Source of the DNA: a virus | Length of the DNA stretch: 26,292 nucleotides | IMG/VR virus record: IMGVR_UViG_3300032087_001066 | Location: 1 to 26,292 of that record | Reading direction: 5' to 3' (one strand) | Part shown: positions 10,001 through 17,707 of the stretch, piece after piece | Layout: the number at the start of each line of letters is the position of its first letter | Numbering within the stretch: position 1 is the stretch's first letter | The notes under the pieces: model-generated | Told to the model about the DNA's origin: nothing | The model's database searches: none | What the model saw: only the letters and a program-made list of their open reading frames with translations | Program-made: the position numbers and the translations under genes

Positions 10001-12100
10001 GCTAAGGTAAGCATGACATACGGTGAGTTTAATGATATTGCATTACAAGAAGCTAGAAAGGCTTTTAAGTCGGGAATATCTGATCTACGTAGTCATTTTG
10101 AAAGAGTAGGAGAATCGGCTTTGTCAATGGAGCGTACTGGCATAGGAGGAGCTTTAGGTCAATCACTGGAAAATGTCGGTCAATTTTTAGATGTGCCCGG
10201 TAAGGCTATGTCTGCTATAGACGCTCGATCCCGAATGAGAGTAGCACACGCTATGACTAGAGCTAAAGCAGCTTACGATTATCGCATAGCAAAAGCAAAT
10301 GGTGAAGAAGTGCCTGACAATTTTGACGCTTACTACAACAACTTTCGCAATAAAGTATTTACGGAGGACGGAACACGGTTAATGACCGAAGACCAAGTGA
10401 GAAGACAAGCTATTCTTAATGCTGAACAAGAAGGGGTAAAGCCTGAGAATTTGGCTGCTTATGTTGATAATTTCGTTAAAAATAATTGGGATACAAGCAC
10501 AAGTAACTTTGTTGATTACGTACAACGCAACGTAAAGGAAATTACTTTCACTGAAGAATTGGGGGAGTTTACGGAAATTAACCAATTGGAAAAAATAACT
10601 AAAGGAATTGAGGATAAGTTTTTAAACAGCCTACCCCTCCTGAAAACAATTATAAGTCCGTTTCAAAGAACAGGCAGAAACATAATACGAGAGGGTTTAA
10701 GTACGACATCCGCATTGGCTGATGTACCGGGTATAAGAAGGTTTTCAGATAAAATATGGGCAAAAACCACACAGGATTTAAATAGTGGTGATCCAATTAT
10801 AGCAGCTAGAGCTAAGGGAAGGCAGATAATTGGAGCTGGTATCATAGCAACTGCTTGGGGTATGGCTGAAATGGGTTTGTACGAGGGTATGATAGGACAA
10901 AACTGGAAAAAGAAAGAAAACGTACAAACGGGAACAGGACTGAGTGATTACGAATTGAGATTACCAGACGGTCAAGGAGGCGTGATAGGAATAGACATCA
11001 ACGCTCTTGAACCATTTGCGACGGTGTTAAATATAGTGGCAGATTGTCATACACTCAGTAAGGGGACAATGGCACAGCGTAAAGAAGCGATGAACGCTCT
11101 AAATATTTTGCAACTTGTAGTGGCTAATAATATAGGTAATAAATCCTACTTTAAAAATCTTGGAGATGCTATTGAACTTATTACACTGACGAGCGAATCT
11201 GAAGAAGCAATTGATGCAAAAAGAAGCAGACTTATAAAAGGTATGTTTGGGTCTGCCGTTCCGTCTGCTATGAATACCATGTCGATAGCTACTGATGAAT
11301 TTAGAAGACGCAGTGATGATATGTTGCAGCTTATTGGAAAGCGTATTGGAGGGTTAGCTAGGGAAGTACCGGCTTATCGTGATATGTTTGGCGACCCACA
11401 ACCTTTACATAAGACAGATCGGCTAAGGGCTTTCAGTTTGTTTAATCCTTTTAAGGTAAGTAAGCAGATAATGGACGTTGAAGATTATGTTGTTACTGAT
11501 AAGGATGGTCTTAGAAGCTTCAATCAAAAGAAGTTTAAAAGTATTGATTTAAAAGACGAAGAAGCTGTGCGTAATGCTGCTTGGGCTGTTGCGATTGAAT
11601 TGGATGGTGAATATAACTTTAACGGAGGGACAACGGTAAAAGACGGTGTGGACTTACAAGAAATAGTACACCCTGAAACTCGTATTGATGCTTTTGAAGC
11701 ATGGCAAAAAGAATACCAAACAATTAAACTTGACGGTCTGAATGTTAAGCAAGCTACTGTCTTACTCGGAAAAAGTCTTACCACTCCGAGTAAATTAAAC
11801 CCAAATAAAGCACCTGAAGGATTCAAACAAAAAGATGTTAGATTGGAAAAACTTAATCAAATGTTAGGTAAGTTCAGAAAAGCTGCTTATATGAAAGTAC
11901 AAATGCAATATCCTGTTTTGATGGAGCAAGAAAGAGAAAACAAAGTACGAAACATTTTATTAACTACTACACCTAATGCAAAGCAGTTAGAACGCATAAC
12001 ATCAGAAATGCCCGTCGAGGAATATAAGAAGAAGCAACCCGATACGAGACTTAAAGAATTACTCGGTAAGACTCCTTATAAAGCTGTAACCTTAGACTAA
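7082..12100 (+). CDS. Large ejection protein (T7 gp16-like by position)
   Basis: At 1672 residues it is the largest gene in the window, longer than T7 gp16 (1318 aa). Its position before the tail fibre and coupling to the gp15-like gene support the assignment. About residues 175-250 are hydrophobic and Gly-rich (VEVGLPLMQGIVTSPLLVSP). Residues about 330-690 are very rich in Lys, Glu and Ala and probably form long coiled coils. Residues about 913-960 contain LLYSSMLSSPTTLIKVGLGN, typical of large phage ejection proteins with a membrane-active or polymerase-like core part, and about 1255-1290 has another hydrophobic stretch (GAGIIATAWGMAEMGLYEGM). I do not see the lytic transglycosylase domain (ExSR...GLMQ-type motif) that T7 gp16 carries at its N-terminus. 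The protein should be packaged in the capsid and ejected into the cell. Confidence 0.72.
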   Translation: MAEKDNFNGLSEKQLDEILNQNPQIGLSQEQKRRLVERFKAEEVEPVLKEAEQRMTEAIRTRKPLEPLTRQEQIEATPEGQMPQRLRPGAPTSDRIELPTTLPKHGVRALYSDAERILERASQITNLPPESPFTHSVAHRLAKGDPFSPQAIQEIKAERMQLIQAGLLPSEGFTSRVIQAYEMFAPLVVEVGLPLMQGIVTSPLLVSPVPGSRVAYFSGLGATSGVANIFAQQMRIGYGHQDETSYQEAFAAAGWGMIPGVKTGKDMSKAATVVLRGMEGAVMAAGENATHQGLEILYGKKGEFSTGELGLTAAGGFTIGGVLGRLESALVKYDPKEKAAPLLRKAIKDEIRGVKKEVARLKKAGQRRGLKPYEAKIAELEKKFNALREPEDKILQRAIDELEEFEQQQVEAIELYAKEFQQSEAARVLKESDVKAEAPKVEVDEDIPLGTKRSPFVDPNLTTLDDDAFDAVEIKARKDLEKLEEQFDAFPMKRTDAGFEVDAPLDFKRQMAAAQDAFSAVELEKFRRQIEGEEPWFIASEFRTLADATQDSENMFKLALLGETVKKRGIQKEVLAELEAKIGKDENAKEVFEGQLKKAQEAMESFKKPKPTKEVKQIEVEAPAPKPEGEVKQQAREALDDFMAGGGTRNVDPETGKILDTEDEVKARLLTSDVEKQRLINSVQDAIKEDLKNVKGGREGQVEYLAKVQRELDRRLGTDTGEEFALVLKASQLSDNIEVADAINQLSIQMSANGAVMVKAFDDVLKLTREKNFNNTEDLNDAYTATLKTIPLMLGWKKTGSAAGRLLQSRKYTKDQLEVKVEELEAQMEENLVSDLKASKDMTPEELDKQIKTFGDIEAVKRLLKAVQQADDVSEVKKILIDQQQAFQNKSTLKKNFEQGANLYTKVRDVGQDLLYSSMLSSPTTLIKVGLGNAIMSRYNSWMGMVGAKYMATAPWARRGMTQKQFEEAYDFWAKVSMTYGEFNDIALQEARKAFKSGISDLRSHFERVGESALSMERTGIGGALGQSLENVGQFLDVPGKAMSAIDARSRMRVAHAMTRAKAAYDYRIAKANGEEVPDNFDAYYNNFRNKVFTEDGTRLMTEDQVRRQAILNAEQEGVKPENLAAYVDNFVKNNWDTSTSNFVDYVQRNVKEITFTEELGEFTEINQLEKITKGIEDKFLNSLPLLKTIISPFQRTGRNIIREGLSTTSALADVPGIRRFSDKIWAKTTQDLNSGDPIIAARAKGRQIIGAGIIATAWGMAEMGLYEGMIGQNWKKKENVQTGTGLSDYELRLPDGQGGVIGIDINALEPFATVLNIVADCHTLSKGTMAQRKEAMNALNILQLVVANNIGNKSYFKNLGDAIELITLTSESEEAIDAKRSRLIKGMFGSAVPSAMNTMSIATDEFRRRSDDMLQLIGKRIGGLAREVPAYRDMFGDPQPLHKTDRLRAFSLFNPFKVSKQIMDVEDYVVTDKDGLRSFNQKKFKSIDLKDEEAVRNAAWAVAIELDGEYNFNGGTTVKDGVDLQEIVHPETRIDAFEAWQKEYQTIKLDGLNVKQATVLLGKSLTTPSKLNPNKAPEGFKQKDVRLEKLNQMLGKFRKAAYMKVQMQYPVLMEQERENKVRNILLTTTPNAKQLERITSEMPVEEYKKKQPDTRLKELLGKTPYKAVTLD

Positions 12101-12140
12101 GTGCTTGAACTCCTCGCTCAATAAGTAATAATATAACATC

Positions 12141-13838
12141 ATGGCTAATACCTACGTAGACTACACGGCAACAGCAGCACAGACTGACTTTGCTTTCACC
12201 TTTCCCTATTTAGAAGATGCACACGTTGTAGTCGAAATAGATGGTGTACAGAAAACACTCACCACTGACTACACTATCTCAACGTCTCCGTCCACTAAGA
12301 TTGTTCTTACTTCAGGAGCGACGGCAGGACAAATCGTCAGAGTACGCAGAAAGAGCCAACCTGACACAGACCTTGTTGATTTCGTAAATGGTTCAGTATT
12401 AACGGAAACCGAATTGGACAGAGCGTATCTGCACAACCGATACCTCAACGAAGAGATTCAAGAACTCAATGACATTTCCCTACAAAAAGAAGTGGGAGGG
12501 ACAGACTGGGACGCTGGCAATGCCAAGATAAAAAACGTTGGCACTCCTACCCTTACGGCAGACGCTACCACCAAACAATACGTAGACGATAAGGTAAACC
12601 AAGTATCCAGTGGTGCGTCGTCTCCTCCAACTAAGTGGGTGTTTACGGGCACTGCTGGTGCAGGAACTACTTACAGCGTAACGGATGCGGAGGTAAGTGG
12701 AGATACGGCATACGACGTAAGCATTGATGGTGCCGTCCAAGAACCTACCACCGATTACACGGTAGACCCAGACACCGATACCTTAACTATTGTAGGAACT
12801 CTTGCAGGTGGTGAGGACATCGTGGTCATTGAGCGTGGGTTCGGTGTTGCAATTACAGGAACAATCGGAGCGTCACAGTTACAAAGTAATGCCGTTACCA
12901 CCGCTAAAATAGCCGCTGATGCCGTTACTACTGACAAGATAGCTGATGATTCTATTTCTTTAGCTAAGATGAAAGCTAACTCTGTTGATAGCGATCAGTA
13001 TGTAGATGGTAGTATTGACACGGTACACATAGCAGATAATCAAGTAACTGCCGTAAAGATTAGTAATACTGATTCTAAATTTAACGTACAGACTGACGGT
13101 AAGATTGGTATAGGTACTGGTAGCCCAGCGACCGCTGTTAATATAGCTGCAACACAAAACGCCAGCTCTGAATACAATGTTCTACGTTTTACTGATTTAG
13201 ATACGGCAGTAGTTAAGGATCAGTTAATCGGGCGTGTGGAATTTGCCACCGATGATACAAGTAACCCCGGAGCGAACGCTCAAATAAATGCTATTTATCA
13301 AGGCAGCGGAGGAGGTGCTGATATACAATTTAAAGCAGGTGTCGCTGGTTCTTTAAACGAAGTCCTGCGGATAAGTGCAGATAGGAATGTTACAATTGGG
13401 GGAGAGGAAATAGGGGCAGACTCTGTTAATGTCATAGGAATCCACAATGGAACACCACCAAGTATCAGTCGTTCCGACATGGTTCACCTATACGCAGAGG
13501 ATGTAGCTAGTCTTTCCGAATTAAGAGTAAGAGATGAAGCGGGAAATGTGACCACATTATCACCACACGCAAAAGATGCTCCTGACAGTTTATACGACAG
13601 AGGAAAGGGAGTTGATGAAATGCACCGTGTAGCCAATCATTTTCTGGGTACTATAACTTTTACGAACGTGGATAGAAGGAATAACCTGTTGCAGAAACAA
13701 CTGAATGGGGAAGCATTACCTGATAATAAAACTTTTACAATTACGGAAACATTTCAAGAATACAACGATCGTACAGGTGCTAATCTAGTTGTCGAGGATT
13801 GGGACTCTAGTAAACCTAAACCTGATTGGTTACAATAA
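12141..13838 (+). CDS. gp17: Tail fibre protein with T7-type N-terminal attachment domain
   Basis: The 565-residue protein begins MANTYVDYTATAAQTDFAFT and continues with FPYLEDAHVVVEIDG and GSVLTETELDRAYLHNRYLN, the conserved N-terminal domain (about residues 1-125) that attaches T7 gp17 to the tail. A linker (about 125-250) leads to short repeats at about 250-310, then a beta-rich part with a NIAATQ...EYNVLRFTD segment and a C-terminal tip (about 440-565) that presumably binds the receptor. No chaperone or peptidase motif is visible. The start lacks a Shine-Dalgarno sequence; the leader is AATAATATAACATC before ATG. A 40-nt gap separates it from the ejection gene. The tip is not recognisable, so the receptor cannot be predicted. 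Confidence 0.9.
   Translation: MANTYVDYTATAAQTDFAFTFPYLEDAHVVVEIDGVQKTLTTDYTISTSPSTKIVLTSGATAGQIVRVRRKSQPDTDLVDFVNGSVLTETELDRAYLHNRYLNEEIQELNDISLQKEVGGTDWDAGNAKIKNVGTPTLTADATTKQYVDDKVNQVSSGASSPPTKWVFTGTAGAGTTYSVTDAEVSGDTAYDVSIDGAVQEPTTDYTVDPDTDTLTIVGTLAGGEDIVVIERGFGVAITGTIGASQLQSNAVTTAKIAADAVTTDKIADDSISLAKMKANSVDSDQYVDGSIDTVHIADNQVTAVKISNTDSKFNVQTDGKIGIGTGSPATAVNIAATQNASSEYNVLRFTDLDTAVVKDQLIGRVEFATDDTSNPGANAQINAIYQGSGGGADIQFKAGVAGSLNEVLRISADRNVTIGGEEIGADSVNVIGIHNGTPPSISRSDMVHLYAEDVASLSELRVRDEAGNVTTLSPHAKDAPDSLYDRGKGVDEMHRVANHFLGTITFTNVDRRNNLLQKQLNGEALPDNKTFTITETFQEYNDRTGANLVVEDWDSSKPKPDWLQ
12888..13074 (+). repeat. Short degenerate peptide repeats in the tail fibre
   Basis: About residues 250-311 of the fibre contain repeats of the form AVTTAKIAADAVTTDKIADD, followed by more divergent copies (SISLAKMKA, SVDSDQYVDG, SIDTVHIADN, QVTAVKISN). 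The unit is about 10 residues with a hydrophobic at the Ile/Val positions and Asp or Asn before the next unit. Such repeats are common in trimeric phage fibre shafts and probably form a beta-helical or coiled stalk. The first two DNA units are similar as well (GCCGTTAC...GATGCCGTTAC), which could allow length change by slippage. Confidence 0.7.
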
Positions 13839-13841
13839 ACG

Positions 13842-14093
13842 ATGACTGAATCTCTTTCACACTTTCTGGACACAGCTCTTGCCGTCATTCTTGGCGTTAT
13901 CGGGTGGATGATTAAAAAGCTCACCGATAGGTTGGATAACGACGAGAAGCGTCTGACCAGCATAGAGGTGGAACTAGCCACTCAAAGGGAACGGGACACT
14001 GCTGTAGAGAACCGTATGAGCGGATTGGAAACAACAGTTAAGGAGATAAACAATAAACTGGATCGCATGATGGAGATGTTGATGAGAAAATGA
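13842..14093 (+). CDS. Membrane anchor plus coiled-coil protein, holin candidate
   Basis: The 83-residue product has one hydrophobic segment near the N-terminus (LDTALAVILGVIGWMIKKL, about residues 9-27), followed by about 55 residues of charged heptad-like helix (TDRLDNDEKRLTSIEVELAT onward). T7 places its class II holin (gp17.5, 67 aa) directly after the fibre gene, so a holin role fits position, size and the single membrane segment. The long coiled coil also resembles small phage hemolysin-XhlA-like proteins, though those usually carry the membrane segment at the C-terminus. It follows the fibre by 3 nt and overlaps the next small ORF by ATGA. No endolysin or spanin pair is present next to it. 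Confidence 0.6.
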   Translation: MTESLSHFLDTALAVILGVIGWMIKKLTDRLDNDEKRLTSIEVELATQRERDTAVENRMSGLETTVKEINNKLDRMMEMLMRK

Positions 14094-14209
14094 GCTTATA
14101 TAAAAGCATAAATAGAAGACGTAAACTAGGCATTAGCCGTAGTAAAAAGAAGTCAACAATAACACCTAAAGCTTACGCTAATATGAAGCGTGGTTTTCCG
14201 AAGAAGTAA
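14090..14209 (+). CDS. Tiny basic protein, 39 aa
   Basis: The ORF starts in the ATGA overlap with the holin candidate and encodes a 39-residue protein in which about a third of residues are Lys or Arg (INRRRKLGISRSKKKS) with a C-terminal AYANMKRGFPKK. I have an impression of similar small basic proteins with a KKSTI..KAYANMK..FPK pattern in marine phage genomes, but cannot verify that here. Tight packing between neighbours and the absence of any competing frame support translation. The function is unknown; binding to DNA or to the packaged genome is one inference from the charge. Confidence 0.6.
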   Translation: MSLYKSINRRRKLGISRSKKKSTITPKAYANMKRGFPKK

Positions 14210-14211
14210 CA

Positions 14212-14340
14212 ATGCCCTACTCACAATACAGTATTAAACAAAAACGACTAGCTGCTATGGCTGGAGATCGTAAGGAGATAACTAAAGCTGATATAATCGC
14301 TGTTGCTAAACGCAAGAAGCTTGCGATAAAGAAGAAGTAA
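14212..14340 (+). CDS. Tiny basic protein, 42 aa
   Basis: It starts 2 nt after the preceding stop and ends in a TAATG overlap with the next gene. The 42 residues include 13 Lys/Arg, with a basic tail (AKRKKLAIKKK) and the segment KQKRLAAMAGDRKEITKADI. The product appears to be two short helices joined at a Gly-Asp turn. I do not recognise a named family. The exact tiling between two other small ORFs, with stop and start sharing bases, is the main reason to believe it is expressed. A role with the neighbouring terminase or virion genes is possible but unproven. Confidence 0.58.
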   Translation: MPYSQYSIKQKRLAAMAGDRKEITKADIIAVAKRKKLAIKKK

Positions 14341-14618
14341 TGGCTGAGAAAAAGAAAGCAATGACGGGGTGTAAGCGTCGTGGTTTAGCTATTAACAAAC
14401 CTAGACGCATACGAAAAGGCGAACCCGGCTACGGTAAGAAGAAGTTTGTGGTCTGTGCTAAAGAAGGAACAAAACATCGTATAATACGCTTTGGGGATGC
14501 CAACATGACCATTAAGAAAAACAACCCAGCACGTCGTCGTTCCTTCAGAGCTAGGCATAAATGCGATCAAAAGAAATCAAAACTATCCGCAGGATATTGG
14601 TCGTGTAAGAAGTGGTAG
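14340..14618 (+). CDS. Basic Cys-containing conserved-type protein, 92 aa
   Basis: Product of 92 residues, very basic, with CKRRGLAINKPRR near the start, a central VVCAKEGTKHRIIRFGDANM, and a C-terminal half with RRRSFRARHKCDQKK and ending AGYWSCKKW. Four Cys residues (about positions 11, 44, 75 and 89) could bind a metal, though the spacing is not a standard zinc finger. I recall the pattern RFGD..M.IKK...RR.SFRARH.C......YWSCKKW as a recurrent uncharacterised protein of aquatic phages, which is memory rather than a search. It is coupled to the previous ORF by TAATG. Its place among late genes suggests a structural or packaging accessory; no function can be assigned. Confidence 0.75.
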   Translation: MAEKKKAMTGCKRRGLAINKPRRIRKGEPGYGKKKFVVCAKEGTKHRIIRFGDANMTIKKNNPARRRSFRARHKCDQKKSKLSAGYWSCKKW

Positions 14619-14621
14619 AGA

Positions 14622-14798
14622 ATGGCTAAACCTTTTAGAAGACCCAAACCAAAGCTAAGTCCGTTATTCTTTCAAAACAGGACGCTTTCAGCAAGTGGTG
14701 GTAATTCTGACGTTTCAGACGTACAAGTGTCCATCGCAACCTTAAAAACAAGATTAGTTGCATTGGAGTCGATAAAAGCTTTAGAGTTTGAGGAGTAA
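14622..14798 (+). CDS. Small protein with basic Pro-rich head and helical tail, 58 aa
   Basis: The ORF begins 3 nt after the preceding stop and is preceded by GGTAGAGA, a possible weak ribosome-binding site. The 58 residues start MAKPFRRPKPKLSPLFFQNR, pass through a Gly/Ser/Asp-rich linker, and end in a helix of coiled-coil character (VSIATLKTRLVALESIKALE) with an acidic tip. That arrangement, a basic head on an oligomerising helix, is common in small virion-associated proteins, but no family is recognised. Its 3' end supplies the AGGAG ribosome-binding site (14791-14795) of the small terminase gene. Confidence 0.6.
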   Translation: MAKPFRRPKPKLSPLFFQNRTLSASGGNSDVSDVQVSIATLKTRLVALESIKALEFEE

Positions 14799-14804
14799 CA
14801 ACTT

Positions 14805-15062
14805 ATGAAAGATCACGTAGAAGGAGCTAAACTGGCAGACAGTTACACAAAGGTGTGCATGAATGCCGTTGAGTACATGAATGCTATGGAAGAGTACAAC
14901 CCAGCACTTATGAATGCTGTGGGTAAATGGTTGAAAGACAACAACATAACGGTTGACAATCGTACTGGTACTCCTGTTAATGACCTAGCAAAAGAATTTG
15001 CAGCTTTACCTTTCACAACCGAGGACGATGAAAACGAACAACACCGAGCAGCTCACACTTAA
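14805..15062 (+). CDS. terS: Terminase small subunit (T7 gp18-like)
   Basis: The 85-residue product is close in size to T7 gp18 (89 aa). The segment YMNAMEEYNPALMNAVGKWL matches the T7 gp18 pattern DLSDHERRSPQLYNAINKLL, including the Asn-Ala-(V/I)-x-K-x-L helix, and is followed by a short Thr/Asp-rich tail and an acidic stretch. TerS rings bind the concatemer and help TerL start DNA packaging. AGGAG at 14791-14795 lies 9 nt before the ATG. In T7, terL follows closely after the spanin genes; here an HNH nuclease gene starts within the last codons of terS instead, and no spanins are present. Confidence 0.8.
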   Translation: MKDHVEGAKLADSYTKVCMNAVEYMNAMEEYNPALMNAVGKWLKDNNITVDNRTGTPVNDLAKEFAALPFTTEDDENEQHRAAHT

Positions 15063-15753
15063 TTTTGATAACGTAGATAATTACCGCAAAGGTAAACATT
15101 TAAATCAGAAGGCACTACAAACAGGAGCACCTAAAGGTACTTTTAGTCTTGGTGATCCTCATCCTGATGTAGAAGGTGTGTTCTTTGGTGAATGGAGGGG
15201 AACTTGGAATGTTAAGGAAAGATGGGTTGATTCGGAAAACAGACGACAACGTAATAGTATAGACCAAACAAAGTTACAAACTAAACAACCCAAAGGTACA
15301 TTTAGACAAGGCGACCCGCACCCTACAGTAGCTGGTTTCTTTTATATGTCATGGCGTAAAGATAGTTTATCACCTGAACGTTGGGCAGATAGAAGGAAGC
15401 TAGAAAGAAAAAACTTTACAATTAAACTATACCAAAAGACTGAAAAACGTATTGCTTATAATAAGCAGTGGAAAAAAGAAAAAGTTGGATGGCACGCTTA
15501 TTATGCAAACAAATATAGAGCACAATCAAAAAATGCTGAAGTGCCTTTGACTAAAGAACAAGAGAGTGAGATAAAACAAATTTACGCACACGCTGCTAGA
15601 GTTTCTAAAAAGTTACAAATGCGTTTTGAGGTTGATCATATAATACCCTTTGCTAAAGGAGGTAAACATCATCCTCTGAATCTACAAGTAGTACCGGGTC
15701 GTTGGAATCGTCGTAAGCATAATAGGCACTCCGAGGCATGGCAAGGGCTGTAA
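15028..15753 (+). CDS. HNH endonuclease with two N-terminal repeat modules, between terS and terL
   Basis: The chosen start at 15028 overlaps the end of terS by 35 nt; an earlier in-frame ATG at 14998 would overlap more. The 241-residue product has a C-terminal HNH domain: EVDHIIPFAKGGKHHPLNLQ with Asp203-His204, Asn218 in HPLNLQ, and the KHN motif at about 230-232. Upstream are two related 35-residue modules (about 34-68 and 87-121) that share PKGTF, GDPHP, a Trp and ERW...D, with 19 identical positions of 35. Between these and the nuclease is a basic helical linker. The modules look like DNA-recognition units of a homing-type nuclease, which is an inference. HNH proteins beside terminases aid packaging in cos phages, but T7-type phages normally have none here. 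Its end overlaps terL by 16 nt. Confidence 0.82.
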   Translation: MKTNNTEQLTLNFDNVDNYRKGKHLNQKALQTGAPKGTFSLGDPHPDVEGVFFGEWRGTWNVKERWVDSENRRQRNSIDQTKLQTKQPKGTFRQGDPHPTVAGFFYMSWRKDSLSPERWADRRKLERKNFTIKLYQKTEKRIAYNKQWKKEKVGWHAYYANKYRAQSKNAEVPLTKEQESEIKQIYAHAARVSKKLQMRFEVDHIIPFAKGGKHHPLNLQVVPGRWNRRKHNRHSEAWQGL

Positions 15754-17438
15754 AAAGCAAAGAAGTCTCAGTACCACCACAGTTAAAGAACTTTAAGAAC
15801 TTTGTCTGTTTGGTATGGAGGCACTTAAACCTGCCTGATCCTACACCCCTACAGTACGCTATATGTGACCACCTGCAATACGGTCCGAAGCGTAGTATTG
15901 TCATGGCGTTTCGTGGTTGTGGTAAGTCTTGGATAACAAGTGCTTATGTAGTTTGGGAACTGCTGATGGACCCGTCCAAGAACATACTTGTTGTATCCGC
16001 TAGTAAGGTTCGTGCCGATGAGTTCAGTACGTTCTGTCAACGCCTTATCAACGACATACCAATACTTCACCAACTAAAACCAACGGAAGACCAACGATTC
16101 AGTAAAGTATCCTTTGATGTTGGTCCAGCTCCTGCGTCACACGCACCGTCCGTTAAGTCACTTGGTATAACGTCACAGTTAACGGGTAGTCGTGCTGATC
16201 TGATAGTGTTGGACGATATAGAAGTCGTTAACAACTCCGCTACACAAGGCATGAGAGACAAGCTGTCGGAAGCCGTAAAGGAAACAGATGCTATCATTAA
16301 ACCACTGGACACCTCCAAGATCGTATTCCTTGGTACTCCTCAAACAGAAGAGAGTATCTATCAGAAGCTCCAAGAACGGGGGTACAAGGCGTTTATCATG
16401 CCGTCGGAATACCCAGACCCCTCTACGGTGGTAAACATCTATGGAGACGCTCTAGCACCCTTTATATCGGATAACACCACTGAGGATAACATAGGTAAGA
16501 CGACGGAACCACTACGGTTCACTGATATGGACCTAGAGGAACGTAAGCTAAGTTATGGTCGTAGTGGTTATTCCCTACAGTTCCTTCTTAACCCACGACT
16601 ATCTGACCAAGACAGATTCCCACTGAAGATTAACGATCTGGTACTTTACGACGTGGACGTTGATACCGCTCCTGAAAAGATACTGTGGTCAAGTGACCCT
16701 GAGAAAGCTGACAGATCGCTTCCCAACGTAGGCTTTAACGGTGACCGATACAAACGTCCAAGTAACGTCATTGGTGAAAACATACCGTACAGTGGTAGTG
16801 TGTTGTCCATTGACCCGTCTGGTCGTGGTGTTGATGAAACGGGATACGCTGTGGTTAAGATGCTTAACGGGTATTTGTACGTTCCTGAAGCGGGTGGTCT
16901 GAAGGGTGGATACGGGGAACAAACGTTAAAGGAACTCGTTGACATAGCCAAACGGAACAAGGTAAACAAAGTCGTAGTAGAGAGTAACTTTGGTGACGGT
17001 ATCTTTTCCGAGCTGATTAAACCTTTGTTTAGAACAACGTACCCAGTAACCCTTGAGGAAGTACGACACAGCAAACAAAAAGAACTACGTATCATTGATA
17101 CCCTTGAACCTGTACTTAACTCTCATAAGCTTATCATAGACCCTAGGGTTATCACTAACGACTACAACTCAGCCATGGCGTATCCAACTGAGAAACAAGC
17201 TTCCTATCAAATGATGTATCAACTGTCACGAATAACACGAGAACGTGGTAGTCTGTTAAAGGATGATAGACTGGATGCTTTGGCTATTGCTGTCGCCTAT
17301 TGGACTGAACAGATGGCTGCTGATGCTGATAGAAACATATCCGATAGGAAACAAGAACTACTACAGCAGGAGTTAACAAAGTTTACTGATAGCTTCTATA
17401 AACGTAGTGGTTCTAACAAAGCTCTTCTATGGAGTTAA
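15738..17438 (+). CDS. terL: Terminase large subunit, packaging ATPase-nuclease (T7 gp19-like)
   Basis: At 566 residues it matches T7 gp19 (586 aa) along its length. The ATPase half has Walker A AFRGCGKSW (about residues 57-65) and Walker B LIVLDDIE (about 154-161), with GITSQLTGSRAD just before and FLGTPQTE as the coupling motif. The nuclease half has SIDPSGRGVDETGYAVV (about 356-372), VVESNFGDGIF (about 414-424) and DDRLDALAIAVAYW (about 509-522), which supply the metal-binding acidic residues. It pumps DNA into the prohead and cuts concatemers. It is the last gene of the late module. The start at 15738 is preceded by GAGG at short spacing and overlaps the HNH gene. No defect is visible. 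Confidence 0.97.
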   Translation: MARAVKSKEVSVPPQLKNFKNFVCLVWRHLNLPDPTPLQYAICDHLQYGPKRSIVMAFRGCGKSWITSAYVVWELLMDPSKNILVVSASKVRADEFSTFCQRLINDIPILHQLKPTEDQRFSKVSFDVGPAPASHAPSVKSLGITSQLTGSRADLIVLDDIEVVNNSATQGMRDKLSEAVKETDAIIKPLDTSKIVFLGTPQTEESIYQKLQERGYKAFIMPSEYPDPSTVVNIYGDALAPFISDNTTEDNIGKTTEPLRFTDMDLEERKLSYGRSGYSLQFLLNPRLSDQDRFPLKINDLVLYDVDVDTAPEKILWSSDPEKADRSLPNVGFNGDRYKRPSNVIGENIPYSGSVLSIDPSGRGVDETGYAVVKMLNGYLYVPEAGGLKGGYGEQTLKELVDIAKRNKVNKVVVESNFGDGIFSELIKPLFRTTYPVTLEEVRHSKQKELRIIDTLEPVLNSHKLIIDPRVITNDYNSAMAYPTEKQASYQMMYQLSRITRERGSLLKDDRLDALAIAVAYWTEQMAADADRNISDRKQELLQQELTKFTDSFYKRSGSNKALLWS

Positions 17439-17657
17439 CAAATCTTCTTTATAGATTATATATACATTGTGATAGCGTAGTTAGTGTAAGTATGTATTTA
17501 TTACTTCTATATAGGATTATTTATAATCACACCTATCCTTAAAAAGTTAAGAAAGAAGACGACGATAAATCTAGCTGGTGTGTTAAAGTGTTTAAAGTAT
17601 TTTATTGGTTTAACTCTTGTTTATTTACCAGTTAATAACGACGACGATTATAACGTC

Positions 17658-17676
17658 CGTAGTTCTCGTAGTTCTC
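17658..17676 (+). repeat. Two tandem copies of CGTAGTTCT
   Basis: CGTAGTTCT occurs twice back to back (17658-17666 and 17667-17675), followed by a shared C. It lies in non-coding DNA between terL and the next ORF. A 9-nt direct repeat pair may be a protein-binding site or simple slippage; nothing further can be said. Confidence 0.5.
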
Positions 17677-17707
17677 TTTAATGCTTATCTATTAGTAATA
17701 GCTTTAT

